Of a stretch of 58,635 nt of DNA, positions 17,819 to 26,019 are shown in pieces (position 1 is the stretch's first letter; each line of letters opens with the position of its first letter). The notes beneath the pieces are model-generated. The model was given only the letters and a program-made list of their open reading frames with translations, made no database searches and was not told where the DNA came from. Both the position numbers and the translations under genes were made by a program. The stretch is from the NCBI GenBank assembly GCA_035487355.1, contig DATHMF010000082.1, positions 1 to 58,635 on the forward strand, given 5' to 3'. This stretch comes from Terriglobales bacterium (lineage in GTDB: Bacteria > Acidobacteriota > Terriglobia > Terriglobales > Acidobacteriaceae).

Positions 17819-17853
17819 AAAACTCTTATTTCATTTAATAAAACGTTTTATGA
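17819..17853. promoter_or_regulatory. Operator-like module 2: diverged pair, same 21-bp period
   Basis: AAAACTCTTATTTC (17819-17832) and AAAACGTTTTATGA (17840-17853) repeat the layout of module 1 with several changes and the same 21-bp period. It lies about 100 bp before the IclR start codon, which would fit autoregulation. No other gene or element is visible in the 393-bp gap. Confidence 0.5.
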
Positions 17854-17954
17854 GGTAAAATGTGCATCGCCGAAGGTTCGCATTGCGGAACTGGAGGCAT
17901 GGGGTGGAAGAGACTGATTGTATGGCTCACGCCCGCACTTTAGGAGGTCATCCG

Positions 17955-18737
17955 ATGCTTCGTCAGAGAGAATCGAAGTCTGCGCCCGTAGGGGTTGTGG
18001 TGAAAGTGCTGAGAATTCTAGACACTCTGCACGCCGCCCCCACCGGGTTGCAGTTGAAAGAGATTGCCCGGCTTACCACCATTAACAAGAGCACGGCTTA
18101 TCGTTTCCTCGCACATCTGGAGAGTGAAGGTTATCTTTTCCGGGATGATGCGGGTGCTTACGTCATTGGTCCCAAGCTCGCACGCCTGGGGGCGGGAATC
18201 AATTACGAAGAAACGCTCCGCAAGATCAGCCGCCCGGTATTGCAAAAGCTTTGGCAGGTCACCGGCGAAACCACGAACCTGGGAATTCTTGACGGTCACG
18301 AGCTTCTCTACCTGGATGTGATTGAGAGCTCGCACACGTTCCGTCTGGCTTCGCAGATTGGCTCCCGGCGTCCTATTTATTGCACGTCTTTGGGCAAGGC
18401 CATCGCTGCTTATTTGCCTGCGGAAGATATCGAAGAGATGTTCGATTCCCGCACCATGGAACGTTTCACACCACATACCATCACGCATCCGGCGCGTCTT
18501 AAGAAAGAGTTCGCCAAGATCCGCCAGTGTGGTTATGCCATGGATGATGAAGAGGCGGTTTTGGGCGCCCGCTGCGTGGCCGCCCCTATTTTTGACGAGG
18601 GCGGTAAGGTCACAGCAGCCATCAGTACCAGTGGTCCGATTACGAGGATTACAGCCGAGAAGGCGCGGGTTTTCGCCGCGGCGGTCAAAAAAGGCGCTCA
18701 TGTAATCTCCACCCGTCTGGGCTATGCCGGATTGTAG
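17955..18737 (+). CDS. IclR-family transcriptional regulator
   Basis: The 260-residue product has the IclR layout. An N-terminal winged helix-turn-helix (about 12-75) includes GLQLKEIARLTTINKSTAYRFL. A C-terminal effector-binding GAF-like domain (about 90-255) shows YCTSLGKAIAAYLP and GYAMDDEEAVLGARCVAAPIFD. The ATG at 17955 has TAGGAGG 7 nt upstream; earlier GTG and ATG codons in frame would add 11 to 31 non-conserved residues. It diverges from lutABC and runs into a truncated Na+/galactose-type symporter and the gal genes, so it may regulate either or both. Two operator-like modules lie in the divergent gap. The effector is unknown. Confidence 0.88.
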   Translation: MLRQRESKSAPVGVVVKVLRILDTLHAAPTGLQLKEIARLTTINKSTAYRFLAHLESEGYLFRDDAGAYVIGPKLARLGAGINYEETLRKISRPVLQKLWQVTGETTNLGILDGHELLYLDVIESSHTFRLASQIGSRRPIYCTSLGKAIAAYLPAEDIEEMFDSRTMERFTPHTITHPARLKKEFAKIRQCGYAMDDEEAVLGARCVAAPIFDEGGKVTAAISTSGPITRITAEKARVFAAAVKKGAHVISTRLGYAGL

Positions 18738-18739
18738 AA

Positions 18740-19039
18740 GTGATTGGAAAAGTAATTGTAGCCGGTGTGAAAGGCGGCTGGTTGCACGTTGTGCATATCT
18801 ACCCAAGCGAGGTGGCGCAGAACTTCTGGGCGGCAATATTCGCCTGGACGTCTTGTTTTGTCATCACAATTATCATCGGTCTGGCAACCAAGCCGCGCAA
18901 CCAAGAAGAGTTGAAGGGGTTGGTATATTCGTTGACCCAGCGCCCGGCGCAGGAGCATCTGAAGTGGTATCAACGGCCAGTCTTGCTGGCGGTCTGTGTG
19001 CTGGGCGGGGCAGCGATACTGAATTTTATATTTTGGTAA
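18740..19039 (+). pseudogene. C-terminal remnant of a sodium:solute (galactose-type) symporter
   Basis: This 99-codon frame reads like only the last part of an SSF-family Na+/galactose cotransporter. Features are EVAQNFWAAIFAWTSCF, the linker IGLATKPRNQEELKGLVYSLT, and the final helix WYQRPVLLAVCVLGG...LNFIFW. A full transporter of this family has about 13 helices and 500 or more residues; the rest is not upstream, where the IclR gene ends 2 bp before. The frame could start at a GTG (18740), but a two-helix piece would not transport. The position next to galK and galT supports the galactose assignment. It may still be expressed as a small membrane protein. Confidence 0.65.
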
Positions 19040-19082
19040 GAGTTTTTCAGTAAGAAGGAATCTAAAGGAAGGTTTCTGCACA

Positions 19083-19343
19083 ATGCGACTGGATATACGT
19101 TTGCCGATCGGCGTGCTGTTTACGTTGTTTGGGATAGTACTGACTGTGTTTGGCGCCTTGAGTAATCAAGCGCTCTACGAGCGGTCTTTGGGCATCAATA
19201 TCAATCTGCTTTGGGGGGTGGTTTTGTTGGTATTTGGGCTGGGAATGCTCCTGCTCGGCCGGCAGCGCGCTGTGCCGCAGGATCTGGAAGAAACCGCCAA
19301 TTTGCCTTCTCCACCTCAGAAAAAGGATGCGGCACATCCCTAA
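19083..19343 (+). CDS. Small two-helix membrane protein
   Basis: The 86-residue product has two hydrophobic helices (PIGVLFTLFGIVLTVFGAL and LLWGVVLLVFGLGMLLLG) separated by a short polar loop, then a charged Pro/Lys-rich cytoplasmic tail. No catalytic motif is present. Its stop is 5 bp before the galK start, so it is probably co-transcribed with galK. From memory, similar small proteins accompany SSF symporters in Acidobacteriota, which fits the symporter remnant just upstream. A role as a transporter accessory is inference. Confidence 0.7.
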   Translation: MRLDIRLPIGVLFTLFGIVLTVFGALSNQALYERSLGININLLWGVVLLVFGLGMLLLGRQRAVPQDLEETANLPSPPQKKDAAHP

Positions 19344-19348
19344 ACTCC

Positions 19349-20551
19349 ATGACAACATCATCGCTAGCTCAACGCATAGATCCGTGGACTGCGCTCAAAG
19401 CCCAGTTTAGCGTCATCTTTGGCGTTTCCCCCACGCTCTACCGCGCACCTGGACGGGTAAACCTTATTGGCGAGCATACCGATTACAACGACGGATTTGT
19501 TATGCCCGCCGCCATTGATCTCTCTTGCTGTGTTGCTATTGCTCCGCGCGATGACCGCCGATTGGTTGTGCATTCTGCCAACTACAATGAAACCATCGAA
19601 TTGTCTCTCGATGACAACAACGCTCCCACGCAACACTGGAGCGACTACATCCGCGGTGTGGCTTGGGTATTGCAGAACGCAGGCTATAGGCTTCGCGGCG
19701 CGGACCTGGCGGTTTTAAGCAATATTCCCATCGGTGCGGGTCTGAGTTCTTCTGCGGCCATCGAGGTTGCCACTGGTTATGCTTTGCTGGATGCATCTGG
19801 ATTGCAGATTGACCGCAAGGATCTGGCCAAACTTTGCCAGAAAGCGGAGAACGAGTTCGTAGGCGCACGCTGCGGAATCATGGACCAGTTCATTGCCTGC
19901 TTCGGACAGACGGGTAACGCGCTGGTGCTCGATTGCCGCTCTCTCAATTACCGGCTGCTGCCATTGAATGGAGATATCCGCCTGCTGATTTGCAACACTA
20001 TGGTGAACCACCACCTGGCCGGCGGGGAATACAACGTCCGCCGGTCTGAATGCGAAGAAGGTGTCCGGCTGCTTGCTGCGGCGATTCCCGGAGTTCAATC
20101 TTTGCGTGATATTACCCTGGTGGAGCTCGACCGCCACCGCGCCCGGCTTACCGAAGTTCTCTACCGCCGTTGCCGCCACGTGGTTACAGAAAACCAGCGC
20201 GTTACGGAAGCGGCCCTGGCTCTGCAACGTAATGATCTAAGCGGTTTTGGCCGTCTTATGGCCGACTCACATCGTAGTTTGCGCGATGACTACGAAGTCA
20301 GTTGTCCTGAACTCGACATCATGGTAGAAATCGCTACAAAGCAGGAAGGCGTCTACGGCTCCCGCATGACGGGTGGAGGGTTTGGTGGGTGCACCATCAG
20401 CCTGGTCAAGGAAGAGGCCATAATGCACCTGCAGCGAACGATTGCAGATGCCTACGAAGAAAAGACCGGCCGCCGCCCAGAGATTTACGCGTGCACTTCT
20501 GCCGAAGGCGCAGGACGCTGCAAAACGAAAGACAACGAATCCACAGGCTGA
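19349..20551 (+). CDS. galK: Galactokinase
   Basis: The 400-residue product is a GHMP-family kinase that phosphorylates galactose at C1, the entry step of the Leloir pathway. The galactokinase signature GRVNLIGEHTDYNDG is at about 31-45, the ATP-binding PIGAGLSSSAA at about 128-138, and the third GHMP motif GGGFGGC near 350. The ATG at 19349, 5 bp after the preceding stop, begins the conserved part; a longer frame overlapping the neighbour is rejected. The stop codon TGA is also the first three bases of a tandem 92-bp repeat array that separates it from galT. Confidence 0.93.
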   Translation: MTTSSLAQRIDPWTALKAQFSVIFGVSPTLYRAPGRVNLIGEHTDYNDGFVMPAAIDLSCCVAIAPRDDRRLVVHSANYNETIELSLDDNNAPTQHWSDYIRGVAWVLQNAGYRLRGADLAVLSNIPIGAGLSSSAAIEVATGYALLDASGLQIDRKDLAKLCQKAENEFVGARCGIMDQFIACFGQTGNALVLDCRSLNYRLLPLNGDIRLLICNTMVNHHLAGGEYNVRRSECEEGVRLLAAAIPGVQSLRDITLVELDRHRARLTEVLYRRCRHVVTENQRVTEAALALQRNDLSGFGRLMADSHRSLRDDYEVSCPELDIMVEIATKQEGVYGSRMTGGGFGGCTISLVKEEAIMHLQRTIADAYEEKTGRRPEIYACTSAEGAGRCKTKDNESTG

Positions 20552-20818
20552 GCGCGAAGCGAGCGCTGGATAGCGCGAGCGGAGCGCGAGGGCGCAGCAG
20601 CGGAACGAAATGGAGCGTTGCGGAGTCCTTAGATAGAGGGTGAGCGCGAAGCGAGCGCCGGATAGCGCGAGCGGAGCGCGAGGGCGCAGCAGCGGAACGA
20701 AGTGGAGCGTTGCGGAGCCCTTAGATAGAGGGTGAGCGCGAAGCGAGCGCCGGGTAGCGCGAGCGGAGCGCGAGGGCGCAGCAGCCTTGTTTTGGCTGCG
20801 GAGCCCTTTAGATAAAAG
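20549..20818. repeat. Three tandem copies of a 92-bp dispersed repeat
   Basis: Copies lie at 20549-20640, 20641-20732 and 20733-20818. The first two differ at three positions. The third is a variant in which the middle reads CCTTGTTTTGGCTGCGGAG. Each starts TGAGCGCGAAGCGAGCGC and ends near GAGCCCTTAGATA, with internal self-complementary blocks (GCGCGAGCGGAGCGCG). The same family occurs in opposite orientation at 28725 and 58236, and decayed at 2719. It overlaps the galK stop and the galT leader. There are no unique spacers, so it is not a CRISPR. Confidence 0.9.
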
Positions 20819-20822
20819 ACAC

Positions 20823-21890
20823 ATGATGGAGTTGCGAGATACACCTCATCGCCGCTACAACCCGCTTACACGCGAGTGGGTACTGGTATCTCCTCATCGC
20901 ACCGAGCGGCCCTGGCAGGGAAAGGTTCATGAAGCGCCGCGGGAAGTTCAACCGGCCTACGATCCCAATTGTTATTTGTGTCCGGGAAATGCGCGGGCAG
21001 CCGGGGTGCGCAATCCCTCTTACAACACAACGCTGGTATTCGATAACGATTTTCCGGCGCTGCTGCCTTCTGTCCCTGACACGCACCTGGATCTCGATGG
21101 ATTAATCGTGGCTCATCCCGAGCAGGGCATCTGCCGTGTGGTTTGTTTCGATCCCCGTCACGATCTCACGATTGCCAGCATGAACCTGCAACAGATCCGG
21201 CGCGTAGTGGACGTCTGGATCCAGCAATATAACGAACTGGGCAGCATTCCCTGGATCAATCACGTGCAAATATTCGAGAACCGCGGTTCCATGATGGGGG
21301 CCAGCAATTCGCATCCGCACTGCCAAATCTGGGCCAATGCGAACCTGCCCAACCTGCCCATTCGTGAGCAGGAATCCATGGAGCAGTATGCCAAGACGCA
21401 AGGCGCCTGCATGCTGTGCGAGTATTTGAAGCTGGAGCAAAAGGCCAAAGAGCGAATCGTCTGTGAAAACGAGGCATTCGTTGCCCTGGTGCCATTCTGG
21501 GCGGTGTGGCCGTTTGAAATTTTAGTCATGAGCACGCGGCATCTGGGAGCGATGGACGAACTTGCTGAGAAAGAGCGGGATGCGCTCAGCGACATTCTGA
21601 AGCAGATCACATCAGGCTATGACAAGCTCTTCGATATATCTTTCCCTTATTCGATGGGCTTCCATCAACGCCCTACGGATAAGAAAGAGCATCCGGAGTG
21701 GCACCTGCACGCTCATTACTATCCTCCTCTGCTGCGCTCTGCCACGGTACAGAAATTTATGGTCGGATACGAGATGCTGGGCACACCGCAGCGCGATATC
21801 ACGCCTGAGATTGCCGCCGGCAGGCTGCGAGAGACAACAAAATCAAGCGCCGGACAGCAGCAAGTGAAAACCGAGTCGGTATTACGCTGA
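20823..21890 (+). CDS. galT: Galactose-1-phosphate uridylyltransferase
   Basis: The 355-residue HIT-superfamily enzyme exchanges UMP between UDP-glucose and galactose-1-phosphate in the Leloir pathway. Motifs seen are YNPLTREWVLVSPHR at the N-terminus, CYLCPGN (Cys of the Zn site), and the catalytic SNSHPHCQIWA with the nucleophilic second His near residue 164. The C-terminal half carries WHLHAHYYPPLLRSA, matching the family. Start is one of two adjacent ATGs (20823 or 20826); no strong ribosome-binding site is visible because the repeat array occupies the leader. A longer frame beginning inside the repeat is rejected. Confidence 0.93.
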   Translation: MMELRDTPHRRYNPLTREWVLVSPHRTERPWQGKVHEAPREVQPAYDPNCYLCPGNARAAGVRNPSYNTTLVFDNDFPALLPSVPDTHLDLDGLIVAHPEQGICRVVCFDPRHDLTIASMNLQQIRRVVDVWIQQYNELGSIPWINHVQIFENRGSMMGASNSHPHCQIWANANLPNLPIREQESMEQYAKTQGACMLCEYLKLEQKAKERIVCENEAFVALVPFWAVWPFEILVMSTRHLGAMDELAEKERDALSDILKQITSGYDKLFDISFPYSMGFHQRPTDKKEHPEWHLHAHYYPPLLRSATVQKFMVGYEMLGTPQRDITPEIAAGRLRETTKSSAGQQQVKTESVLR

Positions 21891-21940
21891 ACATTTTATT
21901 TTATTCATTCAAAATTATTCATGGAAGGGAAGAGGAATAC

Positions 21941-22834
21941 ATGAAGGCAGGTAGGTACGTTTTAAATGGGAAGGCCGGTTTGTTCCTGGTCGGCAACGAT
22001 CAGCGGTTGCTCGATTGGAGCGTTCTTGATCGTCCCGCAACACCGCAACCAGTCCGGGAAGCAGTAGCCAACGCCATTAAGGGGACGAACGATGCAGCAT
22101 TTTGCGCGGCGCTTCCCCTAATAGAAGAACTTCTGGCCCGCGACGGACAATTTTTGCGAGAGGCTACACCACTCGGTTCATCACTTGAATTCCAGCCGCC
22201 GGTGCGCCCGCAGACGTTCATCTGTGTCGGTTTGAATTATCGTGATCACGCCAAAGAATCTGATATGAAACTGCCACAAGCTCCGCTCCTGTTTGCCAAA
22301 ACCTCCAATGCCATTCATGCTCACAACCTGCCGGTTCCGCTCCCGCCTGACAGCACCCAGGTAGACTATGAAGCAGAGCTTGCGGTTGTGATCGGCAAAA
22401 TCTGCAGGCGGGTGAAGGCGGCAGATGCCCTTAAGTATGTTGCAGGCTACACCTGCGCGAATGACATAAGCGCCCGCGACTTCCAGTTTGCCGATAATCA
22501 GTGGTATCGCGGGAAAAGCGCGGACTGCTTTGGCCCCATCGGGCCATGGCTGGTTACCCAGCGCGAGATCGGCGATGGCAGCGGTTTGCGTATCCAACTG
22601 CGCCTGAATGGCAACGTGATGCAGGATTCCACCACAGCCAACTTGATCTTCGATGTCCCTGTTTTGATCGAGTACATCTCCCGCAGCATTACGTTGAACC
22701 CCGGCGATGTGATCTCGACTGGCACTCCTCCTGGCGTGGGTTTTGCGCGCAAGCCGCCTGTTTTTATGAAGTCGGGCGACAAGGTTGAAGTTGAGATCGA
22801 GCGGGTGGGGACCCTGGTCAACCAGATTGCATAA
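21941..22834 (+). CDS. Fumarylacetoacetate hydrolase-family protein
   Basis: The 297-residue product belongs to the FAH superfamily. The C-terminal catalytic region shows FICVGLNYRDHAKES, the metal-binding VDYEAELAVVIG (acidic triad), YTCANDISARDFQ and STGTPPGVGFARKPP. Members cleave C-C bonds in 2,4-diketo acids or act as decarboxylases, hydratases or lyases; sequence alone cannot fix the substrate. It sits between galT and a GH3 gene in the galactose cluster, where a Leloir pathway would not need it. One attractive option is 2,4-diketo-3-deoxy-L-fuconate hydrolase, the final step of the oxidative fucose route encoded 17 kb away. A purine-rich GGAAGGGAAGAGGAA precedes the ATG. Confidence 0.8.
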   Translation: MKAGRYVLNGKAGLFLVGNDQRLLDWSVLDRPATPQPVREAVANAIKGTNDAAFCAALPLIEELLARDGQFLREATPLGSSLEFQPPVRPQTFICVGLNYRDHAKESDMKLPQAPLLFAKTSNAIHAHNLPVPLPPDSTQVDYEAELAVVIGKICRRVKAADALKYVAGYTCANDISARDFQFADNQWYRGKSADCFGPIGPWLVTQREIGDGSGLRIQLRLNGNVMQDSTTANLIFDVPVLIEYISRSITLNPGDVISTGTPPGVGFARKPPVFMKSGDKVEVEIERVGTLVNQIA

Positions 22835-22867
22835 GTAATTGGATCAGTTTTCATTTACTGTTGTTTA

Positions 22868-22887
22868 GGCACGGCTGAAGCCGTGCC
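22868..22887. repeat. Palindromic hairpin of the GGCTnAAGCC type
   Basis: GGCACGGCTGAAGCCGTGCC is a perfect 10-bp palindrome about 35 bp after the FAH stop. It is followed by CTTTC rather than a real T run. It resembles the short REP-like hairpins at 39534 and 39569. Confidence 0.6.
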
Positions 22888-22935
22888 CTTTCAAAACTAT
22901 TCATGAACCATATCTAATTTCTTTGGAGGACACCG

Positions 22936-25023
22936 ATGTCCACACGCAGAACAATGTACGCCCTGATGGCCGCGCTGATAGTGAGTACGGCCACACTCTG
23001 GGCCCAATCTCAAACGCCCGATGAGCGCGCCCGGGAGCTTGTCAACAAGATGACCCTTGATGAAAAGATCCAGGAGTTGCATGGCATCAAGGATTCGGAA
23101 CACTATCGGGTTGTACCTGGTGTTCCGCGCCTGGGCATTCCTGACTTCCACATCACCAATGGGCCCGCGGGTGCAGGTCCGGGAGGCAATCTGACTCCCC
23201 AGACTCAAGCCCCGGCCACGGCGCTGCCTGCGCCGATCGCTCTGGCGGCGACCTGGGACATCAAGCTGGCGAATCTTTACGGCACCATCGTAGGTGGAGA
23301 ATCCAAAGACCTGGGCAACGGTTTGGTGGAAGCGCCCACCATCAACATCGTGCGTGTGCCCCAGAATGGGCGCACTTTTGAAGGCTACGGAGAAGATCCT
23401 TATCTTGCCGGGCAGATGTCGATCAACAACATTATCGGTATCCAAAGTCAGGGCGAGATTGCCAACGTCAAGCACTACGCCGCCAATAACCAGGAAACAG
23501 ATAGGTTCGTCATCAATGAAGAAGTTGACGAGCGCGCCTTGCGTGAAATTTACCTGCCTGCTTTTGAGGTTTCCATCAAGCAGGGGCACTCGGCCTCTGT
23601 GATGTGTGCCTACAACAAGATCAACGGCACTTTTTGTTGTGAGAATGATCTCATCATGAACCAGATCCTCAAAAAAGAGTGGGGATTTGATGGTTTCATT
23701 ACCTCTGATTTCGGTGCTGTTCACAGCACGGTTCCCGCAGCCATGGCTGGACTGGACCTGGAAATGCCTACCGGAAAATATTTCGGGGACGACCTGAAAG
23801 CTGCGGTGGAATCAGGAAAAGTACCGATGTCCGTAATTGACGACAAACTAATCCGCCGCTTCCGAAGCATGATGAGCTTCGGCATCTTCGATCATCCATC
23901 AACCCCCAAGCCGTTGCCAGCGCAACCCAACGGAACCACGGCGCGGCGTCTTGCTGAAGAAAGCATGGTGCTGCTCAAAAATGACGGTGGGGTGCTTCCG
24001 CTCAATGCTGCTCATCTCAAGTCCATTGCAGTAATTGGACCCGCCGCGGTCAAGGCCATCACCGGCGGCGGAGGCAGTTCGCATGTCGTTCCGCTGTACA
24101 CGGTTGACCCTGTGGATGGCATACGCGGCCGCGCAGGCGACAAGGTGACCGTAAACTTTAGTGATGGGAGTGATATCTCCAAAGCCGTTTCAGTGGCTCA
24201 CGACGCAGATGTAGCCATAGTCATGGTTGCTGACAATGAGCGGGAAGGACGTGACCACCTTATTTCCCTGGAAGGGAATCAGGATGAGTTGGTGCAGAAG
24301 GTTGCCGCCGCCAACCCTCACACAGTAGTAGTGGTTAAGAGTGGATCGGCAGTTCTTATGCCGTGGGCGGACCAGGTGCCCGCTATTCTGGAGGCCTGGT
24401 ATCCCGGTGAGGAAGATGGTAATGCCGTAGGGGCCGTACTTTTTGGATACCAGAATCCATCTGGCAAACTTCCCCTTACGTTCCCCAAAAATCTCGCCGA
24501 TGTTCCTGCCAACACGCCCGAGCAATACCCCGGTGTAGATAAGGTTGCACACTATTCGGAAGGCGTCTTTGTCGGCTACCGTCACTACGATGCCAAGGGA
24601 ATCACACCTCTTTTCCCCTTCGGTCACGGACTCTCGTACACAACTTTTTCCTACAAAGATTTGAAAATCTCGCCCAAAGATGTTTCTTTCGACGGCAAAC
24701 ATCAGCCTACGGTGAGTATAGATCTTGACGTAACCAACACCGGCAGTGTGACCGGCGCCGAGGTGGTGCAGCTTTACCTGGGTATGCCTTCCACCAGCAC
24801 CGTTCCGCAACCTCCCAAGCAGTTGAAGGGCTTTGAAAAAGTGAGCCTGGCCCCGCGTGAGAAGGCGCACATTCATCTGACACTGGACGCGCGCGCCGTG
24901 TCTTACTGGGATGTGAAGCGCCATGATTGGGTGGTGGCCCCCGGCGACTATAAGGTCCTGGTGGGTTCATCCTCACGTGATATACGCCTGCAGGGCCAGC
25001 TCAAAATTAAAGCCAAGGACTAA
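22936..25023 (+). CDS. Glycoside hydrolase family 3, exported beta-glucosidase type
   Basis: The 695-residue product has a signal peptide (MYALMAALIVSTATLWAQ) and a full GH3 architecture: N-terminal TIM barrel, C-terminal sandwich and an Fn3-like end domain. The nucleophile Asp is in GFITSDFGA near residue 259. NVKHYAANNQE and GRTFEGYGEDPYLAG are typical substrate-site segments. The middle LKNDGGVLPL and the late VTNTGSVTGAEVVQLYLG mark the other domains. It probably releases terminal beta-linked glucose, galactose or xylose in the periplasm. It lies between the FAH gene and galE, with GGAGG before the ATG. The exact sugar is not decidable from sequence; its neighbours favour a galactose-containing oligosaccharide. 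Confidence 0.88.
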   Translation: MSTRRTMYALMAALIVSTATLWAQSQTPDERARELVNKMTLDEKIQELHGIKDSEHYRVVPGVPRLGIPDFHITNGPAGAGPGGNLTPQTQAPATALPAPIALAATWDIKLANLYGTIVGGESKDLGNGLVEAPTINIVRVPQNGRTFEGYGEDPYLAGQMSINNIIGIQSQGEIANVKHYAANNQETDRFVINEEVDERALREIYLPAFEVSIKQGHSASVMCAYNKINGTFCCENDLIMNQILKKEWGFDGFITSDFGAVHSTVPAAMAGLDLEMPTGKYFGDDLKAAVESGKVPMSVIDDKLIRRFRSMMSFGIFDHPSTPKPLPAQPNGTTARRLAEESMVLLKNDGGVLPLNAAHLKSIAVIGPAAVKAITGGGGSSHVVPLYTVDPVDGIRGRAGDKVTVNFSDGSDISKAVSVAHDADVAIVMVADNEREGRDHLISLEGNQDELVQKVAAANPHTVVVVKSGSAVLMPWADQVPAILEAWYPGEEDGNAVGAVLFGYQNPSGKLPLTFPKNLADVPANTPEQYPGVDKVAHYSEGVFVGYRHYDAKGITPLFPFGHGLSYTTFSYKDLKISPKDVSFDGKHQPTVSIDLDVTNTGSVTGAEVVQLYLGMPSTSTVPQPPKQLKGFEKVSLAPREKAHIHLTLDARAVSYWDVKRHDWVVAPGDYKVLVGSSSRDIRLQGQLKIKAKD

Positions 25024-25045
25024 GATAGATTTTTCAGGAGACGCA

Positions 25046-26017
25046 ATGCGTGTACTTGTAACCGGCGGAGCAGGCTACATTGGAAGCCACACTGCCCGGA
25101 TTCTTCGAAATCGCGGGCACGAGGTCCTGATTTACGACAACTTAGCCACCGGATATGCTTTTCTTGCCAACGGTTTTGAGTTGATCCAGGCCGATATTGC
25201 CGATCTCGCTCATTTAGTTCCAGCCCTGGCGCGGGTTGAGGCCGTAATGCATTTTGCCGCAAACAGTCAGGCCGGCGAGTCGGTGCAAAATCCGCGCAAG
25301 TACTTTGACAATAATGTCAGGGGAGGGCTCACATTCCTCAACGCCCTGGTGGATTCAAGAATCAAGTATCTTGTTTTTTCTTCAACCTGCGCGGTCTACG
25401 GCACCCCTGCCAAAATTCCCATTACGGAAGATACGCCGCGGGAACCGGTAAATCCTTACGGCTCTTCCAAGGCCTTTTTTGAATATGCGTTGAAGGCCTA
25501 CGATGTGGCTTACGGGTTGCGTTTTGCTGGGTTGCGTTATTTCAATGCTGCGGGCGCCGATGAGAGCGGTGAGATCGGCGAATTGCATGACCCGGAGACC
25601 CATTTGATTCCGGTTGCACTCGAAGCTGCCGCAGGCATGCGGCCGGAATTGCAGATCTTCGGAGACGACTACTCTACGCCCGATGGCACCTGCATTCGGG
25701 ACTACATCCACGTCAATGACCTGGGTGAGGCCCATGCTCTGGCGCTGGAGTATCTGGCGAATCAAGGAAGCTCGATTTTTCTCAACCTGGGTACGGGGCG
25801 CGGCTATTCCGTTAAAGAAATATTGGATGCGGTTGAGAAGGTAAGTGGCCCGGTGCCCAAGCGTATTGCACCACGCCGCCCCGGAGATCCCCCTGTGCTG
25901 GTTGCTGATCCTGCAAAGGCAGAGAAGATTCTGAACTGGAAGGCAAAGCGGTCACTCGAGCAATGCGTAACCACTGCACAACGCTGGATGCAGCGCGTGC
26001 CATCCCTGCGGACTTAG
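25046..26017 (+). CDS. galE: UDP-glucose 4-epimerase
   Basis: The 323-residue short-chain dehydrogenase-like epimerase interconverts UDP-galactose and UDP-glucose, completing the Leloir pathway with GalK and GalT. The NAD-binding GGAGYIGSH is at residues 7-15. The catalytic pair is in VNPYGSSKAFFEYA (YxxxK), with SSTCAVYG before it. LRYFNAAGAD and DYIHVNDLGEAH are family segments. The ATG at 25046 has CAGGAG 5 nt upstream; a longer frame beginning inside the GH3 gene is rejected. It ends 2 bp before the convergent MFS gene. Confidence 0.92.
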   Translation: MRVLVTGGAGYIGSHTARILRNRGHEVLIYDNLATGYAFLANGFELIQADIADLAHLVPALARVEAVMHFAANSQAGESVQNPRKYFDNNVRGGLTFLNALVDSRIKYLVFSSTCAVYGTPAKIPITEDTPREPVNPYGSSKAFFEYALKAYDVAYGLRFAGLRYFNAAGADESGEIGELHDPETHLIPVALEAAAGMRPELQIFGDDYSTPDGTCIRDYIHVNDLGEAHALALEYLANQGSSIFLNLGTGRGYSVKEILDAVEKVSGPVPKRIAPRRPGDPPVLVADPAKAEKILNWKAKRSLEQCVTTAQRWMQRVPSLRT

Positions 26018-26019
26018 CT

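Noticed and set aside
20549..20818. CRISPR array
   Set aside because: The copies are contiguous 92-bp units without unique spacers, and no cas gene is present.
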